Part shown: positions 46,101 through 57,812 of the stretch, in pieces
Numbering within the stretch: position 1 is the stretch's first letter
Layout: each line of letters opens with the position of its first letter
Source of the DNA: Sinonovacula constricta
Lineage: Eukaryota > Mollusca > Bivalvia > Cardiida > Solecurtidae
NCBI GenBank assembly: GCA_007844125.1
Contig: CM017572.1
Location: 19,743,434 to 19,807,433 of the forward strand
Direction: 5' to 3'
DNA: 64,000 bases
The notes under the pieces: generated by a model
Told to the model about the DNA's origin: nothing
What the model saw: the letters and a program-made list of their open reading frames with translations, nothing else
Database searches by the model: none
Position numbers and translations under genes: made by a program

Positions 46101-47564
46101 CATCGAATGAAACTGTCCGAAGATCCACTTTGGTGTAACTGTCAATACATGGTACAATGAAGAACAGACCTGTAAAAGAAACATGTATATTAAAAAAATA
46201 ACTCGGTAACCTTTTATATTTTACGCAGTTTGATCTAATTTGGATAAAGAATGTAAATTCTCTGATTGTTTGTGCCAATATCTGACAGATGTTGCAGTTT
46301 GTTTGGGGTTTTTTACACTTTATTCCAAACCTTGAAAGAGAATTGGACCGAAAGTAATGTTTGAGACGATAGGAATTAGGAATGCGCAGATAGAAAGGCA
46401 AGAATCGATAATAAGGCAGAATCTATATGGTGACGCAAAGAGAAAAGGTGGCAAGAACCGATTGAATGGCACTAATAGATTGAAATAAAGATACGATTAA
46501 TTATATGATAAGCTTACACATACGACTGTCATAAATTATTCCTGGTACACAGAAATGTTGTTATCTGTAAGGCATTACAGCCATAAGCAAGGACTCCGGT
46601 GGATACTCATTAAAATCCGACGATGGCTAAAGCAATGTGCTTGCGCTTCAACGAACACAAGCTCTGTCACAACATAGCATTATTTACAGACTAACTGCAG
46701 AGCAGAAGGTCAAATATTAGCTGATCGGAAAAAAGAATGTAAGAACGTCTAAGATAATTTTAATCGATTGGAAAATTATGAGCTGAAGAATGCCAATATA
46801 ATACTAACTTGACTTATCCAAAAACATACTTGCCATTTCAAAGGCATTATTTAAACACAGATGATGGCTGTTAAATTTAAGCTCAAGAGACGATGTGTCA
46901 TTACTAACTAGCAAAGTCATTAAGTTTTTTACGTTGTTATGCCAATGAGTATGTACTTACCGGGTCCCTTAGCTCCGCCCGACAATAAGCGACCCAGACG
47001 GAAGATAACGGCTCTTTCATATTCCTGTACCACCTAGAAAGGAATATATTCGGTAAAATTTCACCCATGTCAGTAATAATGTTTTAAAAAATAGGAATTC
47101 CACCATATTCACACATGCACATACTGCCTCTACCAATTAGACGTATTACGCCAATATTAGCTGGCCCTGGTGCATATGATTACGATATTATATATGCTAC
47201 TATTATCTCCATATATACAGCTAATATAGACGAAAAACCAGACACACCTTCCTGCTGCTTGCAAGCTGCAAGACCTAAGTCTTATTTACATAAAAGTTGC
47301 AAAATCACCATGGATTCTAGTTCATGTGGTAAGTAATGAGGGAGTACAAGTCGGTGTTTCAGCAGGATCACTTTAATACAAGAAGCTTTTAACATACTAA
47401 GCGCTTATACATTATATTCAATTAAGCTACATGTATTTAACGGAATACCTTAATACAAAGGATGAGCGAGAACGGAAAGGTAGCGATAATGCAAAGGATA
47501 GAGAGAACACACAGGATAAAGCCACAGAAGCCAAGGCCATGTTCTCCGGAACTGTTCTGTCCTC
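39953..47564 (-). CDS. Stomatin-like membrane protein (SPFH/band 7), seven exons, first exon missing
   Basis: Seven exons join in frame to 272 residues plus stop. Human stomatin is 288, so about 15-25 amino-terminal residues are on an unfound exon. Order: a membrane hairpin ('[20 protein letters not shown]' then 'FPFSL', with the hairpin Pro and a Cys at the palmitoylation position), the SPFH domain ('[20 protein letters not shown]', '[20 protein letters not shown]', '[20 protein letters not shown]', '[20 protein letters not shown]'), a coiled coil ('[17 protein letters not shown]', '[12 protein letters not shown]') and the oligomer-forming end ('[13 protein letters not shown]', '[12 protein letters not shown]'). 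The family forms cholesterol-binding scaffolds on the inner plasma-membrane leaflet and tunes ion channels. Exons: 47564-47449, 47033-46961, 46169-46087, 43717-43514, 42901-42846, 41986-41908, 40162-39953. Which animal stomatin paralogue this is cannot be settled by eye. Confidence 0.95.
40705..40996 (-). mobile_element. tRNA-derived SINE, family 1 (copy 3)
   Basis: Body and tail match the copy at 18113-18417. The tRNA-like head is cut at about 40996, so the element is 5' truncated. GAGCAA(A/G)TGT occurs on both sides (40686-40695, 40997-41006), a likely target duplication with one difference. It lies in the last intron of the stomatin-like gene, same sense. Confidence 0.8.
41059..41105. repeat. 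C18 homopolymer, A10 run and AAAT microsatellite
   Basis: Eighteen consecutive C (41059-41076), then GG-C, ten A and AAAT units. The reading frame across it, giving poly-glycine on the minus strand, is an artefact. Confidence 0.85.
41908..41986 (-). CDS. Stomatin-like gene, coiled-coil exon
   Basis: The acceptor is TTCTGCAG and the donor is AAG|GTATCT. It encodes '[20 protein letters not shown]' and 'REARAK', one of the most conserved parts of the family. Confidence 0.95.
42351..42775. repeat. Two tandem 210-bp units in a stomatin intron
   Basis: 42351-42560 and 42561-about 42775 are near-identical ('CAAATGAGTATATA', 'CTTTCAAATGCGTTTTACAA', 'GATAATGATGCACAAGTTAG'). The period is 210 bp, with a 2-bp insertion in the second unit. 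Confidence 0.88.
42846..42901 (-). CDS. Stomatin-like gene, exon '[18 protein letters not shown]'
   Basis: The acceptor is ACTTGTAG and the donor is GT|GTAAGT. It has 18 codons plus two bases. The split codon makes Val with the first base of the next exon. Confidence 0.93.
43514..43717 (-). CDS. Stomatin-like gene, large SPFH exon
   Basis: The acceptor is TATTTTAG and the donor is CAG|GTAATG. It has 68 codons from '[20 protein letters not shown]' to '[13 protein letters not shown]', the conserved core of the band 7 domain. Confidence 0.95.
44000..45124. other. Stomatin intron, nothing recognised
   Basis: Part of the 2.4-kb intron between the 46087-46169 and 43514-43717 exons. No additional exon, RNA gene or bounded repeat is visible. 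Confidence 0.4.
45125..45310 (-). repeat. R200 dispersed repeat in a stomatin intron
   Basis: The reverse complement matches 5985-6200: 'GCGTTGCAACATATACTAAA', 'AAGCAAACCCAACAATTA', 'ACCGACTGGGGTGCTTTTAA'. Confidence 0.65.
46087..46169 (-). CDS. Stomatin-like gene, SPFH exon
   Basis: The acceptor is TTTTACAG and the donor is GAG|GTAATT. It encodes '[20 protein letters not shown]' then 'SFDVPPQE', the first Gly being split with the previous exon. Confidence 0.94.
46961..47033 (-). CDS. Stomatin-like gene, exon with start of SPFH domain
   Basis: The acceptor is TTTCTAG and the donor is CCCG|GTAAGT. It encodes '[20 protein letters not shown]' and 'AKGP'. Confidence 0.94.
47449..47564 (-). CDS. 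Stomatin-like gene, membrane-hairpin exon
   Basis: The acceptor TTTCAG lies before 47564 and the donor is AAG|GTATTC. Two bases complete an upstream codon, then 38 codons include '[19 protein letters not shown]' and end with 'LCIK'. The upstream exon must end in phase 1. Confidence 0.92.
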
Positions 47565-49085
47565 CTGAAACAAAGAAACACTGTAAGTACATGTGTATAT
47601 GTGTTGTATGATGAAATATCCATTGGATTAACTTTCTATATGTACTGATACTAGCTCAGGGGTTGACACATTTACATAAAATAAAAATAGAACGATAAGA
47701 AATATATATTTGCCACAGAATGGACGTTTACAAAAATGCCAAAGATCTTCGCAGAGGCGAATGCCCTAGCGTACTAGCAAATTCGTTCCTAGCCGCCCAA
47801 CCAACCCCTTCTAACCAAGCTTATGGTCTGCAGAATGCTTTTTATGTAAAAATGCCATTTTCTGACAATTTATTTGTAAACACTTGAAGTTAATCACAGA
47901 GGCACCATCGTTAATGTCACCCAATGTCAGGGAGTCTGTTCTTTTACTTATTCCTTGATTTGAACTGCGCAGTATTTTATTTCGAGAGAATTCTTTCCTT
48001 TATCAGAAACAACTAAATCTTTAAACTTTAAATATCAGTTCGTTAACCAAATCACTATAATAGGCATTTTACTATTCTCTTCAAATATCACAGAGTTGGC
48101 ACGATAACCGCAAATGTCTCCTTTAGCATTTTTTTCTTTTATAAAGGGTGGGAGACCTAGGTTTACCGATTGATCAAGTATAATATTTTATTAATAATGT
48201 TCTAATAACAGCAGCGTTGACGCGGTTGTGGGTTTTCTGATTTTTCTCATACATATACATGTGGCTGCTAGAGTTTTCACAAGCTTTTTCTAAGATTTGA
48301 CATAGTGACCTATTTTGTAACACACGTGATCCAGTAACGAACTTAGCAATGATGTTATGCCGGCAAAAATTCTGGCCAAATTTAATGAGGATTGGGCGTG
48401 TTCATATGTGTTTCTAAGATTTAACCTAGTGACCTACTTTTTTATTCCCCGTGACCTAGTTATGAATAAATTCAAGTTTTCTTGCAGACAAACAGTCTGG
48501 CCAAGTATGGAGAAGATTGGGTCATAAATGTGGCCATGTTTTTCTAAGATTTGACCTAGTGACCTACTTTTACCTAACGTGACCCAGTTGCCAACTCACC
48601 CAAGATTTCATGCAGGCAAACATTCTGGCCGAGTCGTCGTCGAATGGTTTTGTTTTTTCTCGCCTTTCACCCTTAGGCATATCAACATACATCATAAAGA
48701 TTATAATGTCTTGTTCTTGTGATGTTTTGATGTCTGGTGGTGTCGGGGTTGGTCATGGGAACATTTTTTCTTCACTGTTGTTACTTGGCAGTGTTGACTT
48801 TACAAGGGAGGTTATACATTGCTTCTATTCATAATACAATTCTGGAGATTGAACATCTGTTCTTAAATAGTCTTTAGTGTAATGCGTATACTGAAAACTA
48901 TATTGGTTTATTACAGTTATATAGATAATGCTGCTTATTTAAAACTAAAAAGATTATTTTATCACAGTTTTGTATCACAAATGTGTATTATATCTAAGAC
49001 GTTTATTGTAAAAATGCCTATGAATTATCACAAACCTTTGACTAAAAATATATAATTTTTTATGAATTTTATAATATGACGATAT
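47565..49085. other. Upstream of the recognised stomatin exons; dispersed repeat at 48285-48645
   Basis: The stomatin first exon should lie here or further right on the minus strand. No ATG-to-phase-1-donor exon could be chosen over chance. Positions 48285-48645 are reverse copies of the 'TCACTAGGTCAAA' family ('AGATTTGACCTAGTGACCTA', 'GGCAAACATTCTGGCC'). Confidence 0.5.
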
Positions 49086-50110
49086 GTGTATGGTGTCATA
49101 GTTGTATATGAACCCGTGACATTTACGTTTCTATTCTCTAAAAAGGGCGCTTGGAGCAGGTGGAAAGTTTCAGAGAGAAAGTTTTCACGACGGGAGTTTT
49201 GGAAGTGTGAGCCACTCCAGATGAGCTTCCTCCTTCGAACAGTACATGAAATGCTGCCAACACCATCAAATCTTCACAGGTAGAAACTGGTTGAAGAGCA
49301 ATCATGCATACTTTGCGGAGAAAAATGGACTCTCCAACACACAGTGCCTTCATGCGAAGCGGCACTTATTTAGTGGTACAGATACCTGTGGCATCATTAA
49401 GTGCTTACATAAGTGCCTATTGTATTGGCAGATGCAATGGAGAGAGAAAGAAGGAATAAAGGAAGTTTTATCTCCTTCGTCAAGGAATGTGGATCAACAA
49501 GCAAGCCAGCAAGCAACTAAGATCTACTTCAATAAGCCGACAGCTGGGAGACGAGGGTAGAGCTTGGTCAGAAGCTGTTTTCCCAGACATTGTTCCCATG
49601 AACCTCCGACCTGGTACAGCACTCTGGTCTCGGACACCACGAACGGTGATAATGGTTGAGTTAACTTCACCATGGCAGGAAAGACCAGAGGAAGCCATTG
49701 AAAGGAAGTTTGTTGAAGTACCTGACGTTAATGATGATTGCAGCCGCCTAGGATGGAAAACACGGATCTACCCTGTGGAAATTGGCTGAAGGGGTTTCGC
49801 TGCACAGTCACTACGGACTGTGCTTGGAGCACTGAACATCAAGGGCCAGACTAGAAAGGCTACAGTCCAGGCTCATAACAAAGCTGTCGAAAGAGCGTAT
49901 TGTTTTTGGCTCAGACACAATGGGGCGGCATGGAAGCCATCACAGACAAGCAGTCAACAGCTGCTGCCCCACCATCTGGAGAATATACCAAGATAAAAAG
50001 CAAAACATTCAGAGAAAGATGGGTACACGCCTGATGAGGGACTGGTCCAGACAGCCCGCGCTAGACCCCAAGGATCTTATTCGCCCGGGAGACCTAATAT
50101 TAAAGTAAGC
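49086..50110 (+). pseudogene. Broken retroelement-type reading frame with nuclease-like C-terminal domain
   Basis: Frames at 49086-49283, 49246-49560 and 49487-49789 overlap in different registers and read as one decayed protein. The first part, 'MSFLLRTVHEMLPTPSNLHR' then 'EEQSCILCGEKWTLQHTVPS', is a C-x2-C knuckle region like those following reverse transcriptases in animal retroelements. The second has 'LRPGTALWSRTPRTVIMVEL' then 'TSPWQERPEEAIERKFVEV', with D/G...E-x-T and E-x-K spacing suggesting a restriction-like endonuclease fold, then 'GWKTRIYPVEIG' and 'ALNIKGQTRKATVQAHNKAV'. At least three frame changes make it non-functional. It lies 1.5 kb upstream of the stomatin exons and is unrelated to them. 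The nuclease reading is an inference from motif spacing. Confidence 0.6.
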
Positions 50111-53100
50111 GGCTATTAAGACGACGGTTAATGGTTATTAAGGTAAGTAGAGCATTTTGATAATAATATCTGAATGAATCTGTTTTCAATTCTCCATACT
50201 ATTATTACTATTTACTGTAGTGTGCTTTTATTTTAATCCACAAAAGGAGTTTCTAGTGTGCCTTTATAATTCCCCTAAAGTCATATAAAGTATAGACCAG
50301 AAAGTTAGGGATTGAGTCTTATAGTGTAGCCACTATATGTAAAATCTGGATATCTCTTACAGGGTCAACTGTTTATATTATTTTAAACTGTTGTAAACTT
50401 GAAAAAAATAAGTAATATTAAAAGTGTTTTATGTGTAAGATTGATAAGAACTAATATAAACACACAAAAATCTGAGATGTAGTTGGTCTGACGACCAGCC
50501 ATCTACACCTATACCAATTGACCAACTAATTACAATTTGAATTACAAAGTGTCGTTGTTTCGTTAGCAGGCACACAATAAATTCACTAATTATGTACTGT
50601 GTACTATGTGTCACCTATGTGTAAACTACGAAAAAGCAGCATTAAATATAAATATATCTTGCACTGATAGTTTACAAGGAAATTAAAAATTACACTGTCT
50701 ATTTGGTTAACTAGTATACATTTGATTGCCTCTGAGTCAATTCTAAGCTATTCAGACAACCATTCGGCGTTAAACAGTTGTGAAAGATAATAACTACTAT
50801 GTAAAATATTATGTAAACAGACTATGTCTTATCTAGTGGGTGGGGTAATTGACTTTGAGTATGTATAGAAATATAGTTTATTAGTAACATTTTATGTCAA
50901 GTATTTCAAAGCAGTGGTGCAATGAGGCCTGTGGCTGTAAGTGTACCGTTTTGAGAAGGGCAGACAGAAACCTGATTAAGGCTTTCATTTATACTGCTAG
51001 CATGGATACAACAGTCATAGGTACTTTGCAGTGTGATAACCGGATATCGAAAATGTCTGGCCAAGTTTGGCGAAGATTGGGTCTTTAACGGTGGCCTCAA
51101 GTATGTTCACAAGGTTTTTCTAAAAGTTGACATAATTTCCTTTTTGACCACACGTGACCCAATTACGAATTCATCTAAGATTTTTTGCTGACCAACATTC
51201 TGACCAAATTTGATGAAGATTGGATTCAAACTGCAACCTCTAGTGTGTTCACAAGCATAATGTTGACGCCACACGACACACGACGCACAAATGGCGACGG
51301 ACGAAGGGATATAACAAAAGCTTACCTTGAGCACGTTGTGCTTATGTGTACTAAAAAGATGAGTAACGTACAAACATATCGTAATTCCATACCGGAAATA
51401 AAAAGGAAATAAAAAAAAGTTACTGAAAGCCATTGTTACATTGTTAATTATTTATTTTTATACGCCGATGACCCTTTTACTTTTGTTCATATTGTTAATT
51501 ACACACAATGCAAGAAGCCCGTGACAAGTACCTTGTTCACACGCTATGAGAATTGTCATTGACTTGTACATACATAAAATCTGGCACTTTTCTTATTTAT
51601 TTCAGGTAATGTTTACACAAAAAGGGACTTCCCGCACCGGCTGCATCCATCTTTTATACTTGCCTCACAAAAACAACAACTAGTGACCACGAACACCTTG
51701 TGGAATGTTTATTACCTATACACTTTTGATAATCTCCCTTACACAACTGTGCAGTTAATATCCTAACTCATCGAAATACATAAAATACAACATAAAGAAA
51801 CTTAGCTAGACCTAAAATCACCAGGTCAACCAGTCGTGGAAGTAAAAAACCATATTGTAATTTTGAATGCTTTGACCTGATCAAAGCATAATAATCCCCA
51901 CTTTATTTCATTTCTTTCAAATTTAGCACTTGCCATACTCATTATCGCTACAATAGAACAATGCTATCACAGTCTTACTGGGTTGGATTTCTACCTTGCC
52001 TGGATATCGTAAGAGTCCATTGGTGCATTTACATTACCATTCAAAGGAAATGTTTTAACAAAACGCATACAACACCATTCCAGCTACACGGCATTCACAA
52101 TTCTACCCGCGGGATCAACAAAAACACAGCCACGTGGCATTCACATTACTGTTGGTTGTATCAACATACATAAAACAGCATTCCAACTACGCGGCATTCG
52201 CAATCACACAATTTGTTGCAGTTTAAAAAGTTACATTTTATAATTTATTGAGACAGATGCCAAGTTTAAAACCATCGCCAAAATATCATCCCCAAAGACC
52301 CGTCGATCAAGGTAAGTCAACAGGATTAACCCGTCTTATAAACCTGAGCGGACGCCATCTCTTTATTTGCGCAATCTTGCTGAGAACAGACATTCCTATC
52401 TCGCCAACAAGACAAAACTAATTTAGTATGGAAGTTTGCTTTTGTATGAGTTTAAAAAGTCCACAGACTGGCTGCTTTGCTATTTCTCCAGGCTGTCTGC
52501 CTGCCTGTCGACAAGATCGACTGAGGACTTGATGCTAGATTCGGTTTACTGTCCAGCAGAATACCTCTGTTTTAAGACGACAAAATAATGGACTTAATGT
52601 TGACAAGATCTATTATTAACAAGATAAACAGACATTTCAGTATCATCACCTTTTTGATGCCTCAGAGAAGATCTTGTATCTCAAACCTAGCGGCATCAGT
52701 TTTAAGTCTTTGGCGGCAATCCATAATGAGCATGTTTCAGTCATGCAAAGTTCATTTACCTATTAATTTAATTATGCGCGTTCTTCTTTCAATCTTCTTT
52801 GGCGGGAATTAGTTAAGAAAAGGCACCTATTATAACATACACAAACATCTGTACACGACGGTCGAGATATTTTAAGCTCATAAAACCCCATCTAGATAGC
52901 AATTACTAAAACAGATTCTAAAAATACATATATCTAACTGATCAGCTATCATGTCACAAATATAATTTAAAATATACAGTAAATTAAAATGTCTAAAAAA
53001 ACACACGTTTCAAAACAAATTTGTGTGTTCGACCTACATACTTACACAACTGTTAAAGGTCGCATCTAGATGTTCATCATATTTAAAAAGTAACCACACG

Positions 53101-53152
53101 CTTTATTGGATTAAATTTATTGGATGTTTCACGTGGCAAAAGTAAATAATCT
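50111..53152. other. Non-coding stretch; dispersed repeat at 51055-51290
   Basis: Positions 51055-51290 are a reverse copy of the 'TCACTAGGTCAAA' family ('GGCCAAGTTTGGCGAAGATT'), ending near 'CGACGGACGAAGGGA'. A fragment of SINE family 1 ('GGTCAACCAGTCGTGGAAGT') lies near 51824. Nothing else is recognised. Confidence 0.5.
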
Positions 53153-53248
53153 GTGTTATTAAAATGACTATTTTACACATGGTGTTTTCATGTTAATGTA
53201 GCCTTAACATGGAAACACCCTGTGTAAAAAAAGTAATTTTAATAACAC
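53153..53248. mobile_element. 96-bp foldback element
   Basis: GTGTTATTAAAAT (53153-53165) onward pairs with the reverse complement ending ATTTTAATAACAC (53236-53248). The arms are about 44 bp with four or five differences and a 7-nt loop (TGTAGCC). No target duplication is clear. It is MITE-like or a hairpin-forming remnant. Confidence 0.75.
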
Positions 53249-56200
53249 AATTTTTTCTTCTAGCATGATATTCCGGTGTATGCAATGTTTCCGCGATTGT
53301 GCACTTTCTGCTTTTTAACGCAATAAATTCGTATATGAAGAAACTAAAACTGCCTAGATAAATCCGCCATTCTGCCCCTGAACTCATCATTTCTGCACTA
53401 CCAGTCATGGCGCTTAACAAACTTAAAAGATTAGGGAAAAGACTGTTTACATTTATTTAAACTTTCAGTGCACTTCGACGAGTAAAAAGTATAAATAGGG
53501 CTACCATTGAGGCTCTGACTTTAGGATAATTTAATCCGCACTTTTATCTTTTGCTTTGAATGGCGTCGCGTTACTGTTCTCGTTCATCGATTTTATTGGC
53601 AGACGATTATGAGAAGAAGAAAATGAACGAATAACTGTTTGCTTCGGCAAACTACCACATGTTATTTTAATGATCAAGGTTTAGATGACGGCCCTTGGAT
53701 TCAAAACTAAAGAAGTGAACAATGTACAAACCAATCCTCGCTTCATACCAGAAATAATGAGGAAATAAAAGTCAATAAAACTCACTGTTTATCATTTATA
53801 GTTATTTGATGGTCGTTTATATACTATTCTTTCTATTGCTGATTACCAAAAATGCAGCAACCCCGTGGACTAGTATATTGTTTCCATGGGATTGTTTTTG
53901 TTTGGCGTGGGAAGCTGGAGTCCTTGATCTTGCTTGTCTTTCTTTTTTAGTTCAAAGAAGTTTCTGGGCAATTGGACCTTTGAGTCTATGCGACTTTCCT
54001 CATTGACATTTTAACATTATAGAGTGTGTTATGAATAAAATGAAATGACAAATCACAACTGCAGGTCATGTACATGAGCCTTTTGGTTTAACAAACCAAT
54101 TAATTTAATTTCTTTTCAGGAAAATTTTACTAAGTCAAAGTTTATATGCAGTCTTGAATCAAAATTATGACAGCTTATAGTCATAAAGCTATTTTTATTA
54201 ACCAGACAGCTTGCAATGATAGCAGTTTTGCTCCTTTGCAGAATGAAACAATAGAAGACAATTGAAGTTGATATTTGGTCATTTCTCACTTTACCCCCAC
54301 CTTCTTTGTAAGTAAAATAGTCCCTTAAAATATAAATACATACATTGAAACATCAAATACCATGTAGATCTATACAGATATACAGATCTATACATTAATT
54401 TATAGCATGACCCATCGATTGTCTGGATGACCAGATATTTCCATGAAGGGAGGTCACAAATGGCCCACATAAATAATGAGTTGGCAGCAGCATTGATTAT
54501 ATATCTTTATACAATTTTATCATTTAAATACCGACATTTTAACCATCAACTTTTTTCAGTGTATTGACTTAAGTGTTGATCCCTGTTAAAATTATTTAAG
54601 GGACAGCGTGACATTGATCTGTCTTGTGTAACAAGATAAATTGGTATTGCCATGACACCATGTACCTCATATCGATACCTTCTGTTAATGTATTGGTACA
54701 GATATTAGGAATGCAGCTCCCGCTAACACCCTTATTTCTCCCCCAAAGTCTAAAACTCTGATTACATATCTTATTTAAAGCGGTGTTAATTTACGTTTGT
54801 CTTTTTAGATCTACCTTACTGTACATGTTTCAATTATGCACTGTTTGACCAAATTTCTCATTTTATACTGCTTAATATTCACTATATGTCTTATTTGTCG
54901 GCATAATGTCGTTATAGAAAATTTTACTAAACACTCGCCAACGCCATCTATTTACACAGGTCGACACAGTTGTACCTCTTCACAATGTCAAAAACTTGTT
55001 TCAAATTTCCATAATTCTTTAATGACATAATACTACGACGAATGAAATCTGATCTGCTGAACATAGCACATGTTATAAATTAAAACTTCAAAAAAACAAT
55101 TAAAGACATTTTACACAAATTTACTAAAATGCACATGATGAAAACTGCGATAAACAATCAAGACCTACTAATGCAAAGGCAACATGATAAAAAAACTGAT
55201 TATCAATATTTCATGAGCTACTATCTCTTCCCACTTGAGTCATCTTTAGTGACATAATGAGGTCTGCTTGTCTCGAAGCGTATTCTGTTCACATGACATT
55301 GTCAGCAAATAATGTCAATGCGTTCTTACCTCTCCTATTGATCGACAGATGCCTGGATATCTGAACAGATTCCTAATTATTTCAAGAAGGATAAAGTATT
55401 AAGCAGACAAGTTTCGGTCGCGTATCTGCCTGTTAACAGAATATGCAGTTCTGTCCCAAAGAATGAAAATATTTAAAGATTAAATCCGCAAGATTAAAAC
55501 CTGCCCAGAAGCCACAGCAGTGAAGCATGCCCTAGATGTCAAGCAGCTATGCGTACACATCACACCATGCCTAGCTACGCCCCTGAATGTCTCGAATACA
55601 AGCCTAGAAAAATGACAAATCTCAAACAGTAGGGCACTTGTAAGTGATTCGCGATAGTAATGATAGATAAAAGTATCGAATCTGTATTTGCATGTTTTGA
55701 AGATTTATTAATGGCTCAGTGCTTGACGGTAAACAGAAGCGTTATATATCAAAATAAGCGATTTTTCCCGCGTGTTTACTTTGTTACAATTGGTAAAAAA
55801 AATGGAGTAGCACTGAAGAATAGAAAGATCACCGATGTGAGAGTAACGAAACGTAACTTCAATGAAGACTAGACTATTTGCTACTTTGCTTTCTTTCTCG
55901 TTGTCTGTAACATCTGTAATGACAAGCTGCATTGTTAACATCGGCCTACTCGGTTCCTTTATTAAACAATCTCTCGTCAAACAGCTGCGAGTTCCGATAA
56001 ATGCCTGCTACCTTTTTTTAATTGCAAGATATACTATTTTGTTGCAGGCTACACTGTTAAATGAGGAATACTCGCTTCTTTTCTCTGAAGAAATGTATCG
56101 CAGAACAACTGCAATTTACTGTTATTTTATGATATACTATCGTTCCCATAAAAATTACTTTCATAAGAGACAACCCTCTCAACAGCGACGCTTATAACAA

Positions 56201-56332
56201 AAAAATAAGAGCAGACAATAATGAACGAACAATGAGCACAGACGGCAATAAGGCGACTAATAAAAATGTCATCATATCAATGAATGTAAAAATTTATTTT
56301 GTACTTGTTATAAGTAAAAATCGACTATTGTG
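53249..56332. other. Non-coding stretch
   Basis: No recognisable gene on either strand. Short open frames (for example around 53806, 55660 and 55862) resemble nothing known and lack supporting context. Confidence 0.45.
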
Positions 56333-57812
56333 TAAAGAAATATTGACTTCAGACCTTCTAGCGGATATGTCGGTAGACAGTATTTGTAGCCTTAGCTAAC
56401 AATGTGTATAGACATATTGACTATAGACCTTCTAGCGGATATGTCGGTAGACAGTATTTGTAGCCTTATCTAACAATGTGTATAGAAATATTGAATATAG
56501 ACCTTCTAGCGGATATGTCGGGAAACAGTATTTGTAGCCTTAGCTAACAATGTGTATAGAAATATTGACTATAGACCTTCTAGCGGATATGTCGGGAAAC
56601 AGTATTGGTAGCCTTAGCTAACAATGTGTATAGAAATATTGACTACAGACATTTTAGCGGATATGTCAGTAGACAGTATTTGTAGCCTTATCTAACAATG
56701 TGTATAGAAATATTGACTATAGACCTTCTAGCGGATAAGTCGGGAAACAGTATTTGTAGCCTTAGCTAACAATGTGTATAGACATATTGACTATAGACAT
56801 TTTAGCGGATATGTCGGTAGACAGTATTTGTAGCCTTAGCTAACAATGTGTATAGAAATATTGACTACAGACATTCTAGCGGATATGTCGGGAAACAGTA
56901 TTTGTAGCCTTAGCTAACAATGTGTATAGAAATATTGACTACAGACATTCTAGTGGATATGTCGGGAAACAGTATTTGTAGCCTTAGCTAACAATGTGTA
57001 TAGAAATATTGACTACAGACATTCTAGCGGATATGTCGGGAAACAGTATTTGTAGCCTTATCTAACAATGTGTATAGAAATATTGACTACAGACATTCTA
57101 GCGGATATGTCGGGAAACAGTATTTGTAGCCTTAGCTAACAATGTGTATAGAAATATTGACTTCAGACCTTCTAGCGGATATGTCGGGAAACAGTATTTG
57201 TAGCCTTAGCTAACAATGTATATAGAAATATTGACTACAGACATTCTAGCGGATATGTCGGGAAACAGTATTTGTAGCCTTAGCTAACAATGTGTATAGA
57301 AATATTGACTACAGACATTCTAGCGGATATGTCGGGAAACAGTATTTGTAGCCTTAGCTAACAATGTGTATAGAAATATTGACTACAGACATTCTAGCGG
57401 ATATGTCGGGAAACAGTATTTGTAGCCTTAGCTAACAATGTGTATAGAAATATTGACTACAGACATTCTAGCGGATATGTCGGGAAACAGTATTTATAGC
57501 CTTAGCTAACAATGTGTATAGAAATATTGACTACAGACGTTCTAGCGGATATGTCGGGAAACAGTATTTGTAGCCTTAGCTAACAATGTGTATAGAAATA
57601 TTGACTACAGACATTCTAGCGGATATGTCGGGAAACAGTATTTGTAGCCTTAGCTAACAATGTATATAGAAATATTGACTACAGACATTCTAGCGGATAT
57701 GTCGGGAAACAGTATTTGTAGCCTTAGCTAACAATGTGTATAGAAATATTGACTACAGACCTTCTAGCGGATATGTCGGGAAACAGTATTTATAGCCTTA
57801 GCTAACAATGTG
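56333..57812. repeat. 74-bp minisatellite, 20 units
   Basis: The unit ends with 'CTAACAATGTG'. The ends of the first and last units (56406, 57812) are 1406 bp apart, exactly 19 times 74, so the array has twenty units with no net length change. The common unit contains 'TAGCGGATATGTCGGGAAAC' and 'AGTATTTGTAGCCTTAGC'. The early units vary more (GGTAGACAG versus GGGAAACAG), while units from about the eighth on are nearly uniform. Confidence 0.95.

Noticed and set aside
51325..51393. Stomatin first exon (minus strand, ATG followed by a CTCAAG|GTAAGC donor)
   Set aside because: The donor leaves phase 2, whereas the hairpin exon requires phase 1, and the peptide does not resemble a stomatin amino terminus.
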